35,920 bases of DNA from CAKSEI01 sp964403505 (GCA_964403505.1 CAYOFP010000018.1:1-35920); one strand, 5' to 3'; shown: positions 25,259 through 32,031, counted from the stretch's first letter. The notes: generated from the sequence alone by a model not told the origin. Numbers and translations are program-made.

Positions 25259-26083
25259 ATGAGTAAAGTTATTGTGATTACCGGTGCGGGAGGAATTCTC
25301 TGTTCAGGTTTTGCGAAGCATTTGGCGCAAAGCGGTAACATGATTGCCCTTCTTGACATTAATGCTGAGGCGGCAAAGAAAGTGGCCGATGAGATAAATC
25401 GGGACGGCGGTAATGCCCTTGCATATCAATGTAACGTGCTCGAAAAAACGAGTATTGAAAATGTTCATTCTGAGATACTCGCCGATTTCGGGAAGTGCGA
25501 TATACTGATAAACGGAGCAGGGGGGAATAACCCCAAATGCACAACAGCTCATGAGGAGTATCAAAGGGGTGATGAGAACGCTGATGATTTTCTGACCTTC
25601 TTCAATATTGATGAGTGTGGCTTTGACTTTGTGTTTGATCTGAATCTCAAGGGCGTTTTGATGCCGTGCCAGGTGTTTATTCCCGACATGCTCGGAAGAA
25701 AAGGCTGTTGCGTTTTGAATATATCTTCAATGAACGCATACCGTCCGCTCACCAAGATACCCGCTTATTCGGCGGCGAAAGCGGCAGTCGGCAACTTTAC
25801 CGAGTGGCTTGCCGTGCATTTTGCAAAAGAGGGAATTCGTGTCAATGCGATAGCACCCGGATTTTTTGTTACAAATCAGAATAGAACAATGTTATTTAAC
25901 GAGGACGGAACACCGACCGCACGCACGGGCAAGATACTTGCCGCAACGCCTATGGGAAGATTCGGCGAACCCGAGGAGCTTCTCGGCACTGTCGATTGGC
26001 TGCTTGACGATAGCAGATCCGGCTTTGTCACGGGAATAACTGTCCCTGTCGACGGCGGATTTTCGGCGTATTCAGGTGTATAA
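25259..26083 (+). CDS. uxuB: SDR-family D-mannonate oxidoreductase (fructuronate reductase-like)
   Basis: 274 aa from ATG 25259, chosen because AGGTGA lies 5 nt upstream. A GTG at 25250 overlaps the uxuA stop and is less likely. Rossmann motif TGAGGILCSGFAKHLA is near residue 7, the ILINGAGGNN strand follows, the catalytic Ser lies in LNISSMNAY near 157, and YSAAK has Y170 and K174. SDR-type enzymes next to uxuA in Firmicutes reduce D-fructuronate to D-mannonate with NADH, so the pathway step is inferred from context. The symbol is given by function; the protein is not the long-chain dehydrogenase of E. coli UxuB. Confidence 0.85.
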   Translation: MSKVIVITGAGGILCSGFAKHLAQSGNMIALLDINAEAAKKVADEINRDGGNALAYQCNVLEKTSIENVHSEILADFGKCDILINGAGGNNPKCTTAHEEYQRGDENADDFLTFFNIDECGFDFVFDLNLKGVLMPCQVFIPDMLGRKGCCVLNISSMNAYRPLTKIPAYSAAKAAVGNFTEWLAVHFAKEGIRVNAIAPGFFVTNQNRTMLFNEDGTPTARTGKILAATPMGRFGEPEELLGTVDWLLDDSRSGFVTGITVPVDGGFSAYSGV

Positions 26084-26084
26084 A

Positions 26085-26879
26085 ATGGATTTTGAAGTTA
26101 TTGATTTTCATACGCATCCCTTTTATCACGCAGGAACAAATATCTGCTCACATAAGGATTTTTGCGATATGACCGCTGAAAATACACTTGCGTATTTTAA
26201 GAGTCTCGAAGTATCGAAAATTTGTGGTTCTGTTATAGGAGATCCGGAGCATTTTGACCAAGAACAAAGCGTATGGGAGAAATTAACCGCCCTGAATGAT
26301 GAGGCAATAAAACTCCATGAATTGTACGGTGATTTTTATATTCCCGGTTTTCATGTGCATCCTGAGTATGTAAAGGAGTCTTGCGAGCTGATCGAGCGCC
26401 TTGCAAAAAACGGATATAAACTTTTAGGTGAGTTAGTTCCGTATTTTCACGAATGGAATGACTATTCGACAAAGTCTTTTTCGGAGATACTCGATGTTGC
26501 CGAGCAGTATGATATGGTCGTCAGCTTTCATTCAATGGGTGAGGACGAAATGGATAAAATGGTAAAGGAGCATCCTCGCCTGACCCTCGTTGCGGCACAC
26601 CCAGGTGAATACGATTCCTTTATGCGCCATATGCAGCGAATGAAGTACAGCGAAAACTATTACCTCGATCTGTCGGGATATGGCATTTTTCGCCACGGAA
26701 TGCTCCGTCATGCGATCGATTTGTTCGGGGCGGAAAGGTTTATTTACGGTTCAGATTATCCGACCTGCAATGCGGCGATGTACCTCGGCGGTGTACTGCT
26801 CGACCCCACAGTGACCGATGCGGAAAAGAAATTTATTTTTTCCGAAAACGCCAAAAGAATATTAGATTCACAGAGTTAA
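26085..26879 (+). CDS. Amidohydrolase-family metal-dependent hydrolase
   Basis: 264 aa from ATG 26085, with AGGTG 6 nt upstream. A TIM-barrel amidohydrolase (amidohydrolase 2 type) with HxH metal ligands H9 and H11 (DFHTHPF), further histidines at YIPGFHVHPEY and VSFHSM, then LVAAHPGEYDS and the C-terminal metal Asp in YGSDYPTC. Members include lactonases and decarboxylases. In this operon a sugar-acid lactone or ester is a reasonable substrate, but this is inference. It is the last gene before the terminator at 26894. Confidence 0.85.
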   Translation: MDFEVIDFHTHPFYHAGTNICSHKDFCDMTAENTLAYFKSLEVSKICGSVIGDPEHFDQEQSVWEKLTALNDEAIKLHELYGDFYIPGFHVHPEYVKESCELIERLAKNGYKLLGELVPYFHEWNDYSTKSFSEILDVAEQYDMVVSFHSMGEDEMDKMVKEHPRLTLVAAHPGEYDSFMRHMQRMKYSENYYLDLSGYGIFRHGMLRHAIDLFGAERFIYGSDYPTCNAAMYLGGVLLDPTVTDAEKKFIFSENAKRILDSQS

Positions 26880-26893
26880 AAAAGTATCAGAAA

Positions 26894-26930
26894 ACAGCGC
26901 AGTACCGATTGGGGTACCGCGCTGTATCTT
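26894..26930 (+). terminator. Terminator of the GH78-uxuA operon
   Basis: ACAGCGCAGTACC pairs with GGTACCGCGCTGT (one mismatch) around GATTGG, then ATCTTTTCT. It lies between the operon and the convergent catalase gene end and may serve both. Confidence 0.85.
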
Positions 26931-26935
26931 TTCTG

Positions 26936-27016
26936 TTATCTGTCAAACGCAGGATTGTACTGATAAAAGTTTTTCTTATTCTCAAACGCATCTTGCGCTA
27001 TCCTTACAGCATCGCC
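26936..27016 (-). pseudogene. C-terminal fragment of the interrupted manganese catalase gene
   Basis: Twenty-six codons and a stop: GDAVRIAQDAFENKKNFYQY followed by NPAFDR. This fits the C-terminus of clostridial manganese catalases (GEAL-R-x-x-Q-D, then a segment like NFYAFNPAFD), recalled from the family. It has no start of its own and begins exactly at the TCGCC copy at the left end of the inserted element. The rest of the gene lies at 35527-35920 on the same strand, and joining at the shared GGCGA gives RFGDAVRIAQD in frame. Confidence 0.85.
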
Positions 27017-27035
27017 TTTACAATCAACATGAAGT
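27012..27035. other. attL: core TCGCC plus left terminal repeat
   Basis: Core TCGCC at 27012-27016, T, then TTACAATCAACATGAAGT (27018-27035), the left half-site of the predicted attP. Confidence 0.75.
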
Positions 27036-27046
27036 AAATATATAAA

Positions 27047-28567
27047 TTAAAACTTCCACGCAATTTCAATATCATTCTCCGTAGCGTGGATTACGGAAAT
27101 CAAAACATCTACTACAGATATTTTGTCCTCAATCGTTAGCTCATCCCATTTAGACATATAGTCTGTAATTTCTGCAACATTACATTTGTTACCGTTTGTC
27201 AACGGGTCAAGCTGTCGAAGATCGGCTTGTAGCTGTTTCTTCTTTGCGTCCAATTCCGAAACCCTTTGACGGATGTATTCTGTCAGTACTTCGTCAGCCA
27301 TTGCCAATTTATCAATCAGGCTGTCTATCTCGGATTTGATCTGTACTATTCGTACATTCAGCTCAGCAATATGTGGATTTTCAATCGTTTTCTGCGGACT
27401 TGACAACGCTTCAAATTGTTGTAGCTTTTCTTTCATAGCGTCAAGTATCAAGCCCTCAATTTCGCCCGCATTCAAGCCGCCTACGCCCGCACAGCCAACC
27501 TCGGTTTGCATATGCCTGCTACATATAAAATATCGTCCTATCCTTGTTTTTGCTTTTCTCACGGTAAGTGCATATCCACATTTCCCGCATTTGATTTTTC
27601 CAGCAAGCCATGAATTTCTTGCTTTAATTGGTTTGGCAACTTGCTTATTGCCAAGGCATTTTAATCTTGCTCGTAGCCAAAGATCAGAGGGTACAATACC
27701 CTCATGCGGAGCTAATACGATATGGTGTTTTTCAAGACATACAGTCTTTCTTTTGCCGTCCTTGTCGGCGTATAAATAACAGCCGTTCGTGCCTATAAAA
27801 TCTTCCGGTTTATTGTGTAGCTCTGCGCCTTGTGCTTTGAAAAAACTGTATATATCCAAATCTGCTTTTACATAAATTGGATTTTTCATCATGTCTGCTA
27901 TTCGTGCTTTGTCCCAACAGCCCTCCGGTAAGCGATCATTGCGCAAATTATGCTCTATCAAGTACTTTACGATATCGCCGTAAGATACTTGCGGTTCAGC
28001 ATAAAGCGAATATATCAGCCTTACTATTTTAGCTTCGTTCGGCTCGATAACATAGCGTGATGTTTTCTTGCCGTCGATCATATACGGCTCTAATTTATAG
28101 CCATACGGAACACGCCCGCCCATATAAAAGCCCTTTCTGCTTCGGGAATTATAAGCGTCTATTACACGCTGTTGTATTGTCTCCCTCTCCAACTGTGCAA
28201 ACACAATACAGATATTCAGCATTGCCCGCCCCATTGGGGTGGAAGTGTCGAATTTTTCTGTGCAGGAAACAAATTCTACACCATGTGCTTGAAATTCCTC
28301 CATCATATTGGCAAAATCCAAAATGGAACGGCTGATACGGTCTAATTTGTAGCATACAACACGCTTGATTTCTCCCTTGCGAATTGCGTCAAGCATTTCC
28401 TGAAATTGCGGTCTGTCTGTGTTTTTACCGCTATATCCTTTGTCCTTAAATTCCTTGTATGGCTCACCTCGTATTTCATATTTGCAATAGTCAATCTGAC
28501 TGTCAATAGAAATGCTATCTACTTTGTCAACAGATTGCCTTGCATAAATTGCGTTTATTCTATCCAT
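27047..28567 (-). CDS. Large serine recombinase (site-specific integrase/excisionase)
   Basis: 506 aa. The N-terminal resolvase-type catalytic domain starts IYARQSVDK with nucleophile Ser12, and continues GYSGKNTDRPQFQEML, CYKLDRISRSILDF and TPMGRAMLNI. The recombinase DNA-binding domain is at about 160-280 (PYGYKLEP), and a zinc ribbon lies near 320-370 (CGKCGYALTV with a second Cys pair in the CSRHMQTEVGC region). A long coiled coil and C-terminal tail follow. It should catalyse integration and excision between att sites with a 2-bp central overlap. It reads outward and ends 12 nt inside the left terminal repeat. Ribosome site AAGGAAGGAG; its promoter is at 28610-28638. Confidence 0.96.
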   Translation of the reverse strand: MDRINAIYARQSVDKVDSISIDSQIDYCKYEIRGEPYKEFKDKGYSGKNTDRPQFQEMLDAIRKGEIKRVVCYKLDRISRSILDFANMMEEFQAHGVEFVSCTEKFDTSTPMGRAMLNICIVFAQLERETIQQRVIDAYNSRSRKGFYMGGRVPYGYKLEPYMIDGKKTSRYVIEPNEAKIVRLIYSLYAEPQVSYGDIVKYLIEHNLRNDRLPEGCWDKARIADMMKNPIYVKADLDIYSFFKAQGAELHNKPEDFIGTNGCYLYADKDGKRKTVCLEKHHIVLAPHEGIVPSDLWLRARLKCLGNKQVAKPIKARNSWLAGKIKCGKCGYALTVRKAKTRIGRYFICSRHMQTEVGCAGVGGLNAGEIEGLILDAMKEKLQQFEALSSPQKTIENPHIAELNVRIVQIKSEIDSLIDKLAMADEVLTEYIRQRVSELDAKKKQLQADLRQLDPLTNGNKCNVAEITDYMSKWDELTIEDKISVVDVLISVIHATENDIEIAWKF

Positions 28568-28602
28568 TAGCTCCTTCCTTTCTCAAAGAAAAGAGCCGCC
28601 AA

Positions 28603-28618
28603 CAGTATAATTATACTG
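28603..28618. repeat. 16-bp perfect palindrome over the recombinase -10 box
   Basis: CAGTATAATTATACTG equals its own reverse complement and carries TATAAT on both strands. The minus-strand copy is the recombinase -10 box. A repressor site or a second divergent -10 box are both possible. Confidence 0.85.
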
Positions 28619-28638
28619 CGACAGCTCGTCTTTTTCAA
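28610..28638 (-). promoter_or_regulatory. Promoter of the serine recombinase gene
   Basis: On the minus strand TTGAAA (28633-28638), 17-nt spacer, TATAAT (28610-28615). The start point is near 28603 and the leader is about 36 nt. The -35 box overlaps the stop region of the small upstream reading frame. Confidence 0.8.
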
Positions 28639-28639
28639 T

Positions 28640-28825
28640 TCAACTTTTTTGAAGTGTGTATTTTGAAAAAATCCTGTATAGCTTTTCAACTATAGCTTGA
28701 TTTTGTAAATCTTTTTCCTGCTCATTGCAAGCGGGCGGCTCTATGTATCGAATAGTGTATGTGCGGCTCGGCGCTTCACGCTTGAATGTACGAATGTTAT
28801 TTGTGCATAGTTCAGGCTCGATAAC
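28640..28825 (-). pseudogene. Small basic element protein next to the recombinase, without a usable start codon
   Basis: An open frame of 61 codons before TGA (28640-28642) encodes IEPELCTNNIRTFKREAPSR, TYTIRYIEPPACNEQEKDLQ, then a helical tail AIVEKLYRIFSKYTL. It contains no ATG, GTG, TTG or CTG codon. Upstream and in the same frame, an ATG at 28861 starts MTAYTSLKGE and runs into TGA at 28829-28831. AAAAGGAG precedes the frame as if translation began at the ATC of 28820-28822. In size, location and FKR..TYTI pattern it recalls the small TnpW-type proteins beside clostridial recombinases, but that match is weak. Either the start was lost by mutation or a rare start is used. Confidence 0.5.
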
Positions 28826-28881
28826 AGATCACTCTCCTTTTAGTGAAGTATATGCTGTCATGGCTTGTCTTAATTCTTATG

Positions 28882-29685
28882 TTATTCAACATTGCTCGTG
28901 TTTCCTTTCCATTTTTTAAAGTCTTCTAACGGTAAATTGACTATATCATTTTGCAAATCCTGTATATCTGATTCGGTTATAAGTTTCGGCAACTTACCAT
29001 GTAGCCCAAAATCACCAAAAACAGAATAAGAATTATTCTGAATCAATGTACCTACTCCGATATTTTTAATTCTCCATTGGTTATATCCCTTTACTTTCTC
29101 TACAGTTTCTTTGATGTAATTTCGTATATCTAATACATCGTTAAAGTTGTTTGTATAATATCTTACCGCTTTAATTCGTTTCAGCCTGTAGCTTGATATA
29201 TATGAAAACTGTATTCTATAATTTGAGCCGTCAAATGCTTCAATCAAATCACAAAAAAACTTTAATTTTCTTTTTATTTGCACCTTCTTTTTGTTGCTAT
29301 TCGTTAGCACAAGGGATAAATTTGCTTTACAGTTGTTATGTACATCTTCATATAGGTGGTCGACCTCAAAGCCTTCGTGCAATTCTTTTGAAAACTCAGT
29401 CAACACATCAATATAGTTTTCAGCAGTTAAGTTGCGATAAAAGAAGCAGAAAACTATATGATGAAAATATGCTGTATCATTTGATCTGTTGTAATACAGC
29501 TTCAAATAATCTCCTTTTGAATAGCCGTTGGTTGTAGCACTATTAAAAATCTCACTATTTAAGAGCTTCTCTAATTCGGGTATGTAGTCTGTATAATAAA
29601 TATTTCCTGTATTCTTACTGTTACCCAAAAAGGTGATGTATAAATATTTTTTATTGTTGGTTACAATAAAGTTTCTTTTTTTCAT
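28882..29685 (-). CDS. Protein with HNH-endonuclease-like motif
   Basis: 267 aa, AT-rich. EVDHLYEDVHNNCKANLSLV followed by LTNSNKKK, with His110, has the D-H, N, NL and final N spacing of HNH/homing-type endonucleases (compare VDHIDGN..NN...NL). Flanking parts are basic and aromatic and not assignable. Ribosome site GAGAGGA supports ATG 29685. It lies between the replication-like gene and the small reading frame next to the recombinase, in the same direction. It could be a homing nuclease, a DNA-processing enzyme of the element, or a degenerate relative. Confidence 0.75.
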   Translation of the reverse strand: MKKRNFIVTNNKKYLYITFLGNSKNTGNIYYTDYIPELEKLLNSEIFNSATTNGYSKGDYLKLYYNRSNDTAYFHHIVFCFFYRNLTAENYIDVLTEFSKELHEGFEVDHLYEDVHNNCKANLSLVLTNSNKKKVQIKRKLKFFCDLIEAFDGSNYRIQFSYISSYRLKRIKAVRYYTNNFNDVLDIRNYIKETVEKVKGYNQWRIKNIGVGTLIQNNSYSVFGDFGLHGKLPKLITESDIQDLQNDIVNLPLEDFKKWKGNTSNVE

Positions 29686-29783
29686 TTTGTCCTCTCTCTT
29701 AATAATCGTATCTTCAGCTTCTTACAGAACAAAGAAACGGCAAGCCGTAAACTGAAAGATAAGTACTATATATCCGTATTTTT

Positions 29784-29885
29784 GCGGCTCTTGCCGCTCT
29801 CCGTTTTTGTCATGTGTTATTCTTCGTGATAAGCTGGAAATATCGTTAATATCACTGATAATTAAGCCTTTCCGTTTTTGTCATG
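29784..29885. repeat. Short repeats in the gap 29686-29901
   Basis: A hairpin GCGGC/GCCGC (29784-29797) is followed by TCCGTTTTTGTCATG at 29800-29814 and again at 29871-29885, an exact 15-bp direct repeat 71 bp apart. It lies just downstream of the replication-like gene. No gene is visible in this gap. Confidence 0.7.
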
Positions 29886-29901
29886 ACCTTGAAAATGTGG
29901 A

Positions 29902-30846
29902 TTATTCCGTTCTCTTACAGAATTTACCGAGTATTTTGACTTCATCCCATTTGCTGCCCTTGTAGATGATATTGGGATTTATATAGATGTTTGCGTTTCC
30001 GATATCGGCAAGATCCGTAACAATGGAGCAAAATCGCTCTACGCCTCCGTCAATATCGAAGTATATCTGTGCATACTTCTTTACTAACCTTGTTCGCTGA
30101 TCGGTGTTTGCATAGCCGCATGCAAGGCAGAACTCATCAAGAGATATTGGCTGTATAGCGGCAAGATCTGTTTCCTGTGGATTGTGGCAAAGTATGTTAT
30201 ATTCGATGTTGACAAATGGTAACATTTGAAACACATATCCTAAATACCTATGGCTTGCTGGCGGCGTTTTGGTGTATAACTCACGCATAAATTCTATGTA
30301 TAGCTTCTGCCATTCCTTGCCTATGTTTTTTGCTTGTAACCTACCTCTACCAAAGCAATCTGTTGATAGAACGATATATCCGTTTTCATCCTCTTGGAGA
30401 TATTTGCCGTTTACATCTTCCCAAAAACGATAAAATGTTCCCGTTGACAGTCTCATAATGTTTGGTAAGTCTGATTTTTTGATTTTGGTTTTTTGTGTTC
30501 GTGAAAGAACATTAGAGCCGTATGGTAAGTAGGTGCTTAAATACAACAGTCGTCCCAAAGTTTCAGGCTTAATATCCTGATAATTGTGTTCAGAATGAGT
30601 AAACACAAATTTTGCCTTGTTATTTCGCTTATACAGTTTTTGTGCTTCTTTCTCTTTCTTTATCCGTAATAGCTCCTGCTGTGCGGGTGTCAGAATAATA
30701 GATCCGCTCGGTATCGTGGTAACGATTGCTTCAACAGCTTCGCCTGTCGCATTACGAACGGCAAACATCTCTCCTGTCGCTTCGTTGGCAGTATAGGTAT
30801 AATCGACAGTATTATACAAACTGCACTCTTTAGTTTTGTTTTCCAA
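29902..30846 (-). CDS. Replication-initiator-like protein of the element
   Basis: 314 aa. The gene is well supported: ribosome site GGAGG, 6 nt, then TTG start at 30846. The middle part (ETLGRLLYLSTYLPYGSNVL, KKSDLPNIMRLSTGTFYRFW) looks like a winged-helix DNA-binding region seen in Firmicute plasmid/phage proteins often annotated as replication proteins. I recognise the type but cannot name a family. The N-terminus has TPAQQELLRIKKEKEAQKLY, a charged helix. Beside an RHH regulator and a resolvase it suggests that the element can exist as a replicating circle. A transcription regulator is the alternative. Confidence 0.75.
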   Translation of the reverse strand: MENKTKECSLYNTVDYTYTANEATGEMFAVRNATGEAVEAIVTTIPSGSIILTPAQQELLRIKKEKEAQKLYKRNNKAKFVFTHSEHNYQDIKPETLGRLLYLSTYLPYGSNVLSRTQKTKIKKSDLPNIMRLSTGTFYRFWEDVNGKYLQEDENGYIVLSTDCFGRGRLQAKNIGKEWQKLYIEFMRELYTKTPPASHRYLGYVFQMLPFVNIEYNILCHNPQETDLAAIQPISLDEFCLACGYANTDQRTRLVKKYAQIYFDIDGGVERFCSIVTDLADIGNANIYINPNIIYKGSKWDEVKILGKFCKRTE

Positions 30847-30911
30847 TGAAATCCTCCGTATTCTTTATAATTGTATTGATCGGCTACAGTCACGCTGTCA
30901 TAGTTGCAAAT

Positions 30912-30971
30912 AAAAAAGCCAACACAAACAATTACAGCAAGGTACTGTAAAAATTTGCATTGGCTAAAAAC
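30912..30971 (-). terminator. Terminator upstream of the replication-like gene (minus strand)
   Basis: AGCCAA (30917-30922) pairs with TTGGCT (30960-30965), with an inner TTACAG/CTGTAA pair. Read on the minus strand the stem is followed by a T-run (TTTTTTATTT). It would stop transcripts arriving from the RHH gene side. Confidence 0.55.
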
Positions 30972-31123
30972 ACAATGGCTAAGCGTTCTTATGAAAGAAC
31001 GGAAATATTCAGTTTTTCTTTATGGTGCTATCAACTCCGATCATTATAAAATCCTTGTTTTACAAATTCAAACAATATCTTTACTTCAAAAAAGTTGAAG
31101 TATGCAAGTGCCTTTCATTGTGC

Positions 31124-31312
31124 TAAAATATAAACAGCTAAGGCAAAGGGCAACACAAGCCTACAAACAAGGCGCATTTTGCTTGAAATTGTGTGGTATC
31201 AGCCAGCCAAATGATACGGGCGTTATCGCTTGTCGTAAAGCGGGGTATATCTCTTTTGGCAGAGATATACTGAAATCTAAAAAGAGAGGGCGTTCCCTCT
31301 CTTTTTCTTTTT
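31124..31312 (+). ncRNA. Candidate structured RNA ending in a strong terminator
   Basis: No protein is supported here. From a possible -10 box TAAAAT (31124-31129) the strand has successive hairpins: GTATCA/TGATAC (31196-31217), CGCTT/AAGCG (31227-31242), a perfect 9-bp GTATATCTC/GAGATATAC (31245-31270), and the terminator AAAGAGAGGG/CCCTCTCTTT with T-run (31281-31312). The -35 match is poor (TATGCA). A plasmid-type regulatory RNA is one possibility, and a leader remnant is another. Confidence 0.4.
31281..31312 (+). terminator. Strong terminator in the noncoding region
   Basis: A 10-bp perfect stem AAAGAGAGGG/CCCTCTCTTT with CGTT loop, followed by TTCTTTTTTT. There is no plus-strand gene upstream within 200 nt, implying a short transcript. 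Confidence 0.85.
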
Positions 31313-31345
31313 TTGCTATTAGATAACTGCTAACAGTACTCTATT

Positions 31346-31510
31346 GCCGTCCGCTTGTATAGCGTTGGGTGGTCGGGTGTGCCGTCTGTGGCGTTGCTCC
31401 CCTCGCCGTCCGCTTGTAAAGCGTTTGGGGGTGGGTGTTATTATAGTAGTGGTGGGCGGTGTTGCGTTTGCCGTGTGGCTTGCGCCCCCTCCGCTGTTAT
31501 AGTAGCGGTG
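31346..31510. repeat. Iteron-like repeats, G-rich region (possible replication or transfer origin)
   Basis: GCCGTCCGCTTGTAWAGCGTT occurs at 31346-31366 and 31405-31425 (one difference), and TTATAGTAGYGGTG at 31441-31454 and 31497-31510. The first repeat contains a small inverted repeat CGCTT/AAGCG that also appears at 31227-31242. G-runs on the plus strand (31426-31460) are compatible with a quadruplex. A reading frame through this stretch is of repeat-derived, low-complexity composition and is not called. Together with the structured RNA region this fills the gene-free 30900-31597. Confidence 0.65.
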
Positions 31511-31597
31511 TTTGGTGGGTAACGCTTTATTTATGCCCTTTTCGTTTTGAATGTTAATTTTCAAAAATCGTCCCAACAGAGAGATAAAACAACTTAT

Positions 31598-31837
31598 CTA
31601 TTTTTCATCGTCCGTCCGGCGTGAAATATGGGAAATACCCCCGCCTTGCTCTATGCGTTCAAGCTCTGTATCAATCAATCGGTTAATAAATGCGTTTACA
31701 CTTTCGCCATTCGCCTGCGCCGCAGTTTGTATGTTTTCCTTTTTCCCCTTCGGGACGGTCAAGTTAATACGGTCATATGCTTGTTTGTTAAATTCGTTAT
31801 TATATTTGATTGCTTCTGCTTTATCCTTAAATGCCAT
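31598..31837 (-). CDS. Ribbon-helix-helix (Arc/CopG-type) repressor
   Basis: 79 aa. YDRINLTVPKGKKENIQTAA is the RHH beta strand with the start of the first helix, and GESVNAFINRLIDTELERIE is the second helix, the classical small RHH fold. Ribosome site GGAGG precedes ATG 31837. It is divergent from the 32032 gene, and the space between holds three copies of a GCACATT-N4-AATGTGC-like operator overlapping both promoters, so it probably represses itself and the neighbour. Element regulators of this type control copy number or excision. Confidence 0.85.
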   Translation of the reverse strand: MAFKDKAEAIKYNNEFNKQAYDRINLTVPKGKKENIQTAAQANGESVNAFINRLIDTELERIEQGGGISHISRRTDDEK

Positions 31838-31865
31838 GTATTATACCTCCCCAATATATGAATAT

Positions 31866-31894
31866 AGTATAGCATATTATCGCACATTATGCAA
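31866..31894 (-). promoter_or_regulatory. Promoter of the RHH repressor gene
   Basis: On the minus strand TTGCAT (31889-31894), 17-nt spacer, TATACT (31866-31871). The -35 box lies inside operator 1. Confidence 0.7.
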
Positions 31895-31966
31895 TGTGCA
31901 TAATCAATAAATCAGAACAAAGAACATTATGCAATGTGCCAATTGACAGACCATTGCGCAATGTGC
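31882..31966. repeat. Three operator repeats between the divergent promoters
   Basis: Operator 1 GCACATTATGCAATGTGC (31882-31899), operator 2 GAACATTATGCAATGTGC (31922-31939) and operator 3 GACCATTGCGCAATGTGC (31949-31966) share an interrupted dyad GCACATT-ATGC-AATGTGC. Operator 3 exactly fills the 18-nt promoter spacer of the 32032 gene, and operator 1 covers the -35 box of the RHH gene. Confidence 0.8.
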
Positions 31967-31972
31967 TACAAT
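31943..31972 (+). promoter_or_regulatory. Promoter of the 32032 gene cluster
   Basis: TTGACA (31943-31948), 18-nt spacer equal to operator 3, TACAAT (31967-31972). Confidence 0.75.
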
Positions 31973-32031
31973 ATAGGCACAGCAAGGGCAAAACCGCCCG
32001 CTGAATATAATGAATAAAAGGAGTAAACACA

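Noticed and set aside
26894..26930. Element border at the operon terminator
   Set aside because: The terminator is outside the catalase C-terminal fragment. The border is fixed at 27012 by the reading frame and att repeats.
28725..28919. Plus-strand frame opposite the small gene beside the recombinase
   Set aside because: No ribosome site, and the opposite strand shows a more protein-like sequence next to the recombinase.
31346..31510. CRISPR array
   Set aside because: Only two imperfect copies of each repeat, spacing about 57-59 bp between starts, and no cas genes. This fits iterons better.
31319..31576. Minus-strand frame of 85 residues rich in Thr, Pro and Arg
   Set aside because: It is made of the G-rich repeat tract and has no ribosome site. 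Its composition reflects repeats, not protein.
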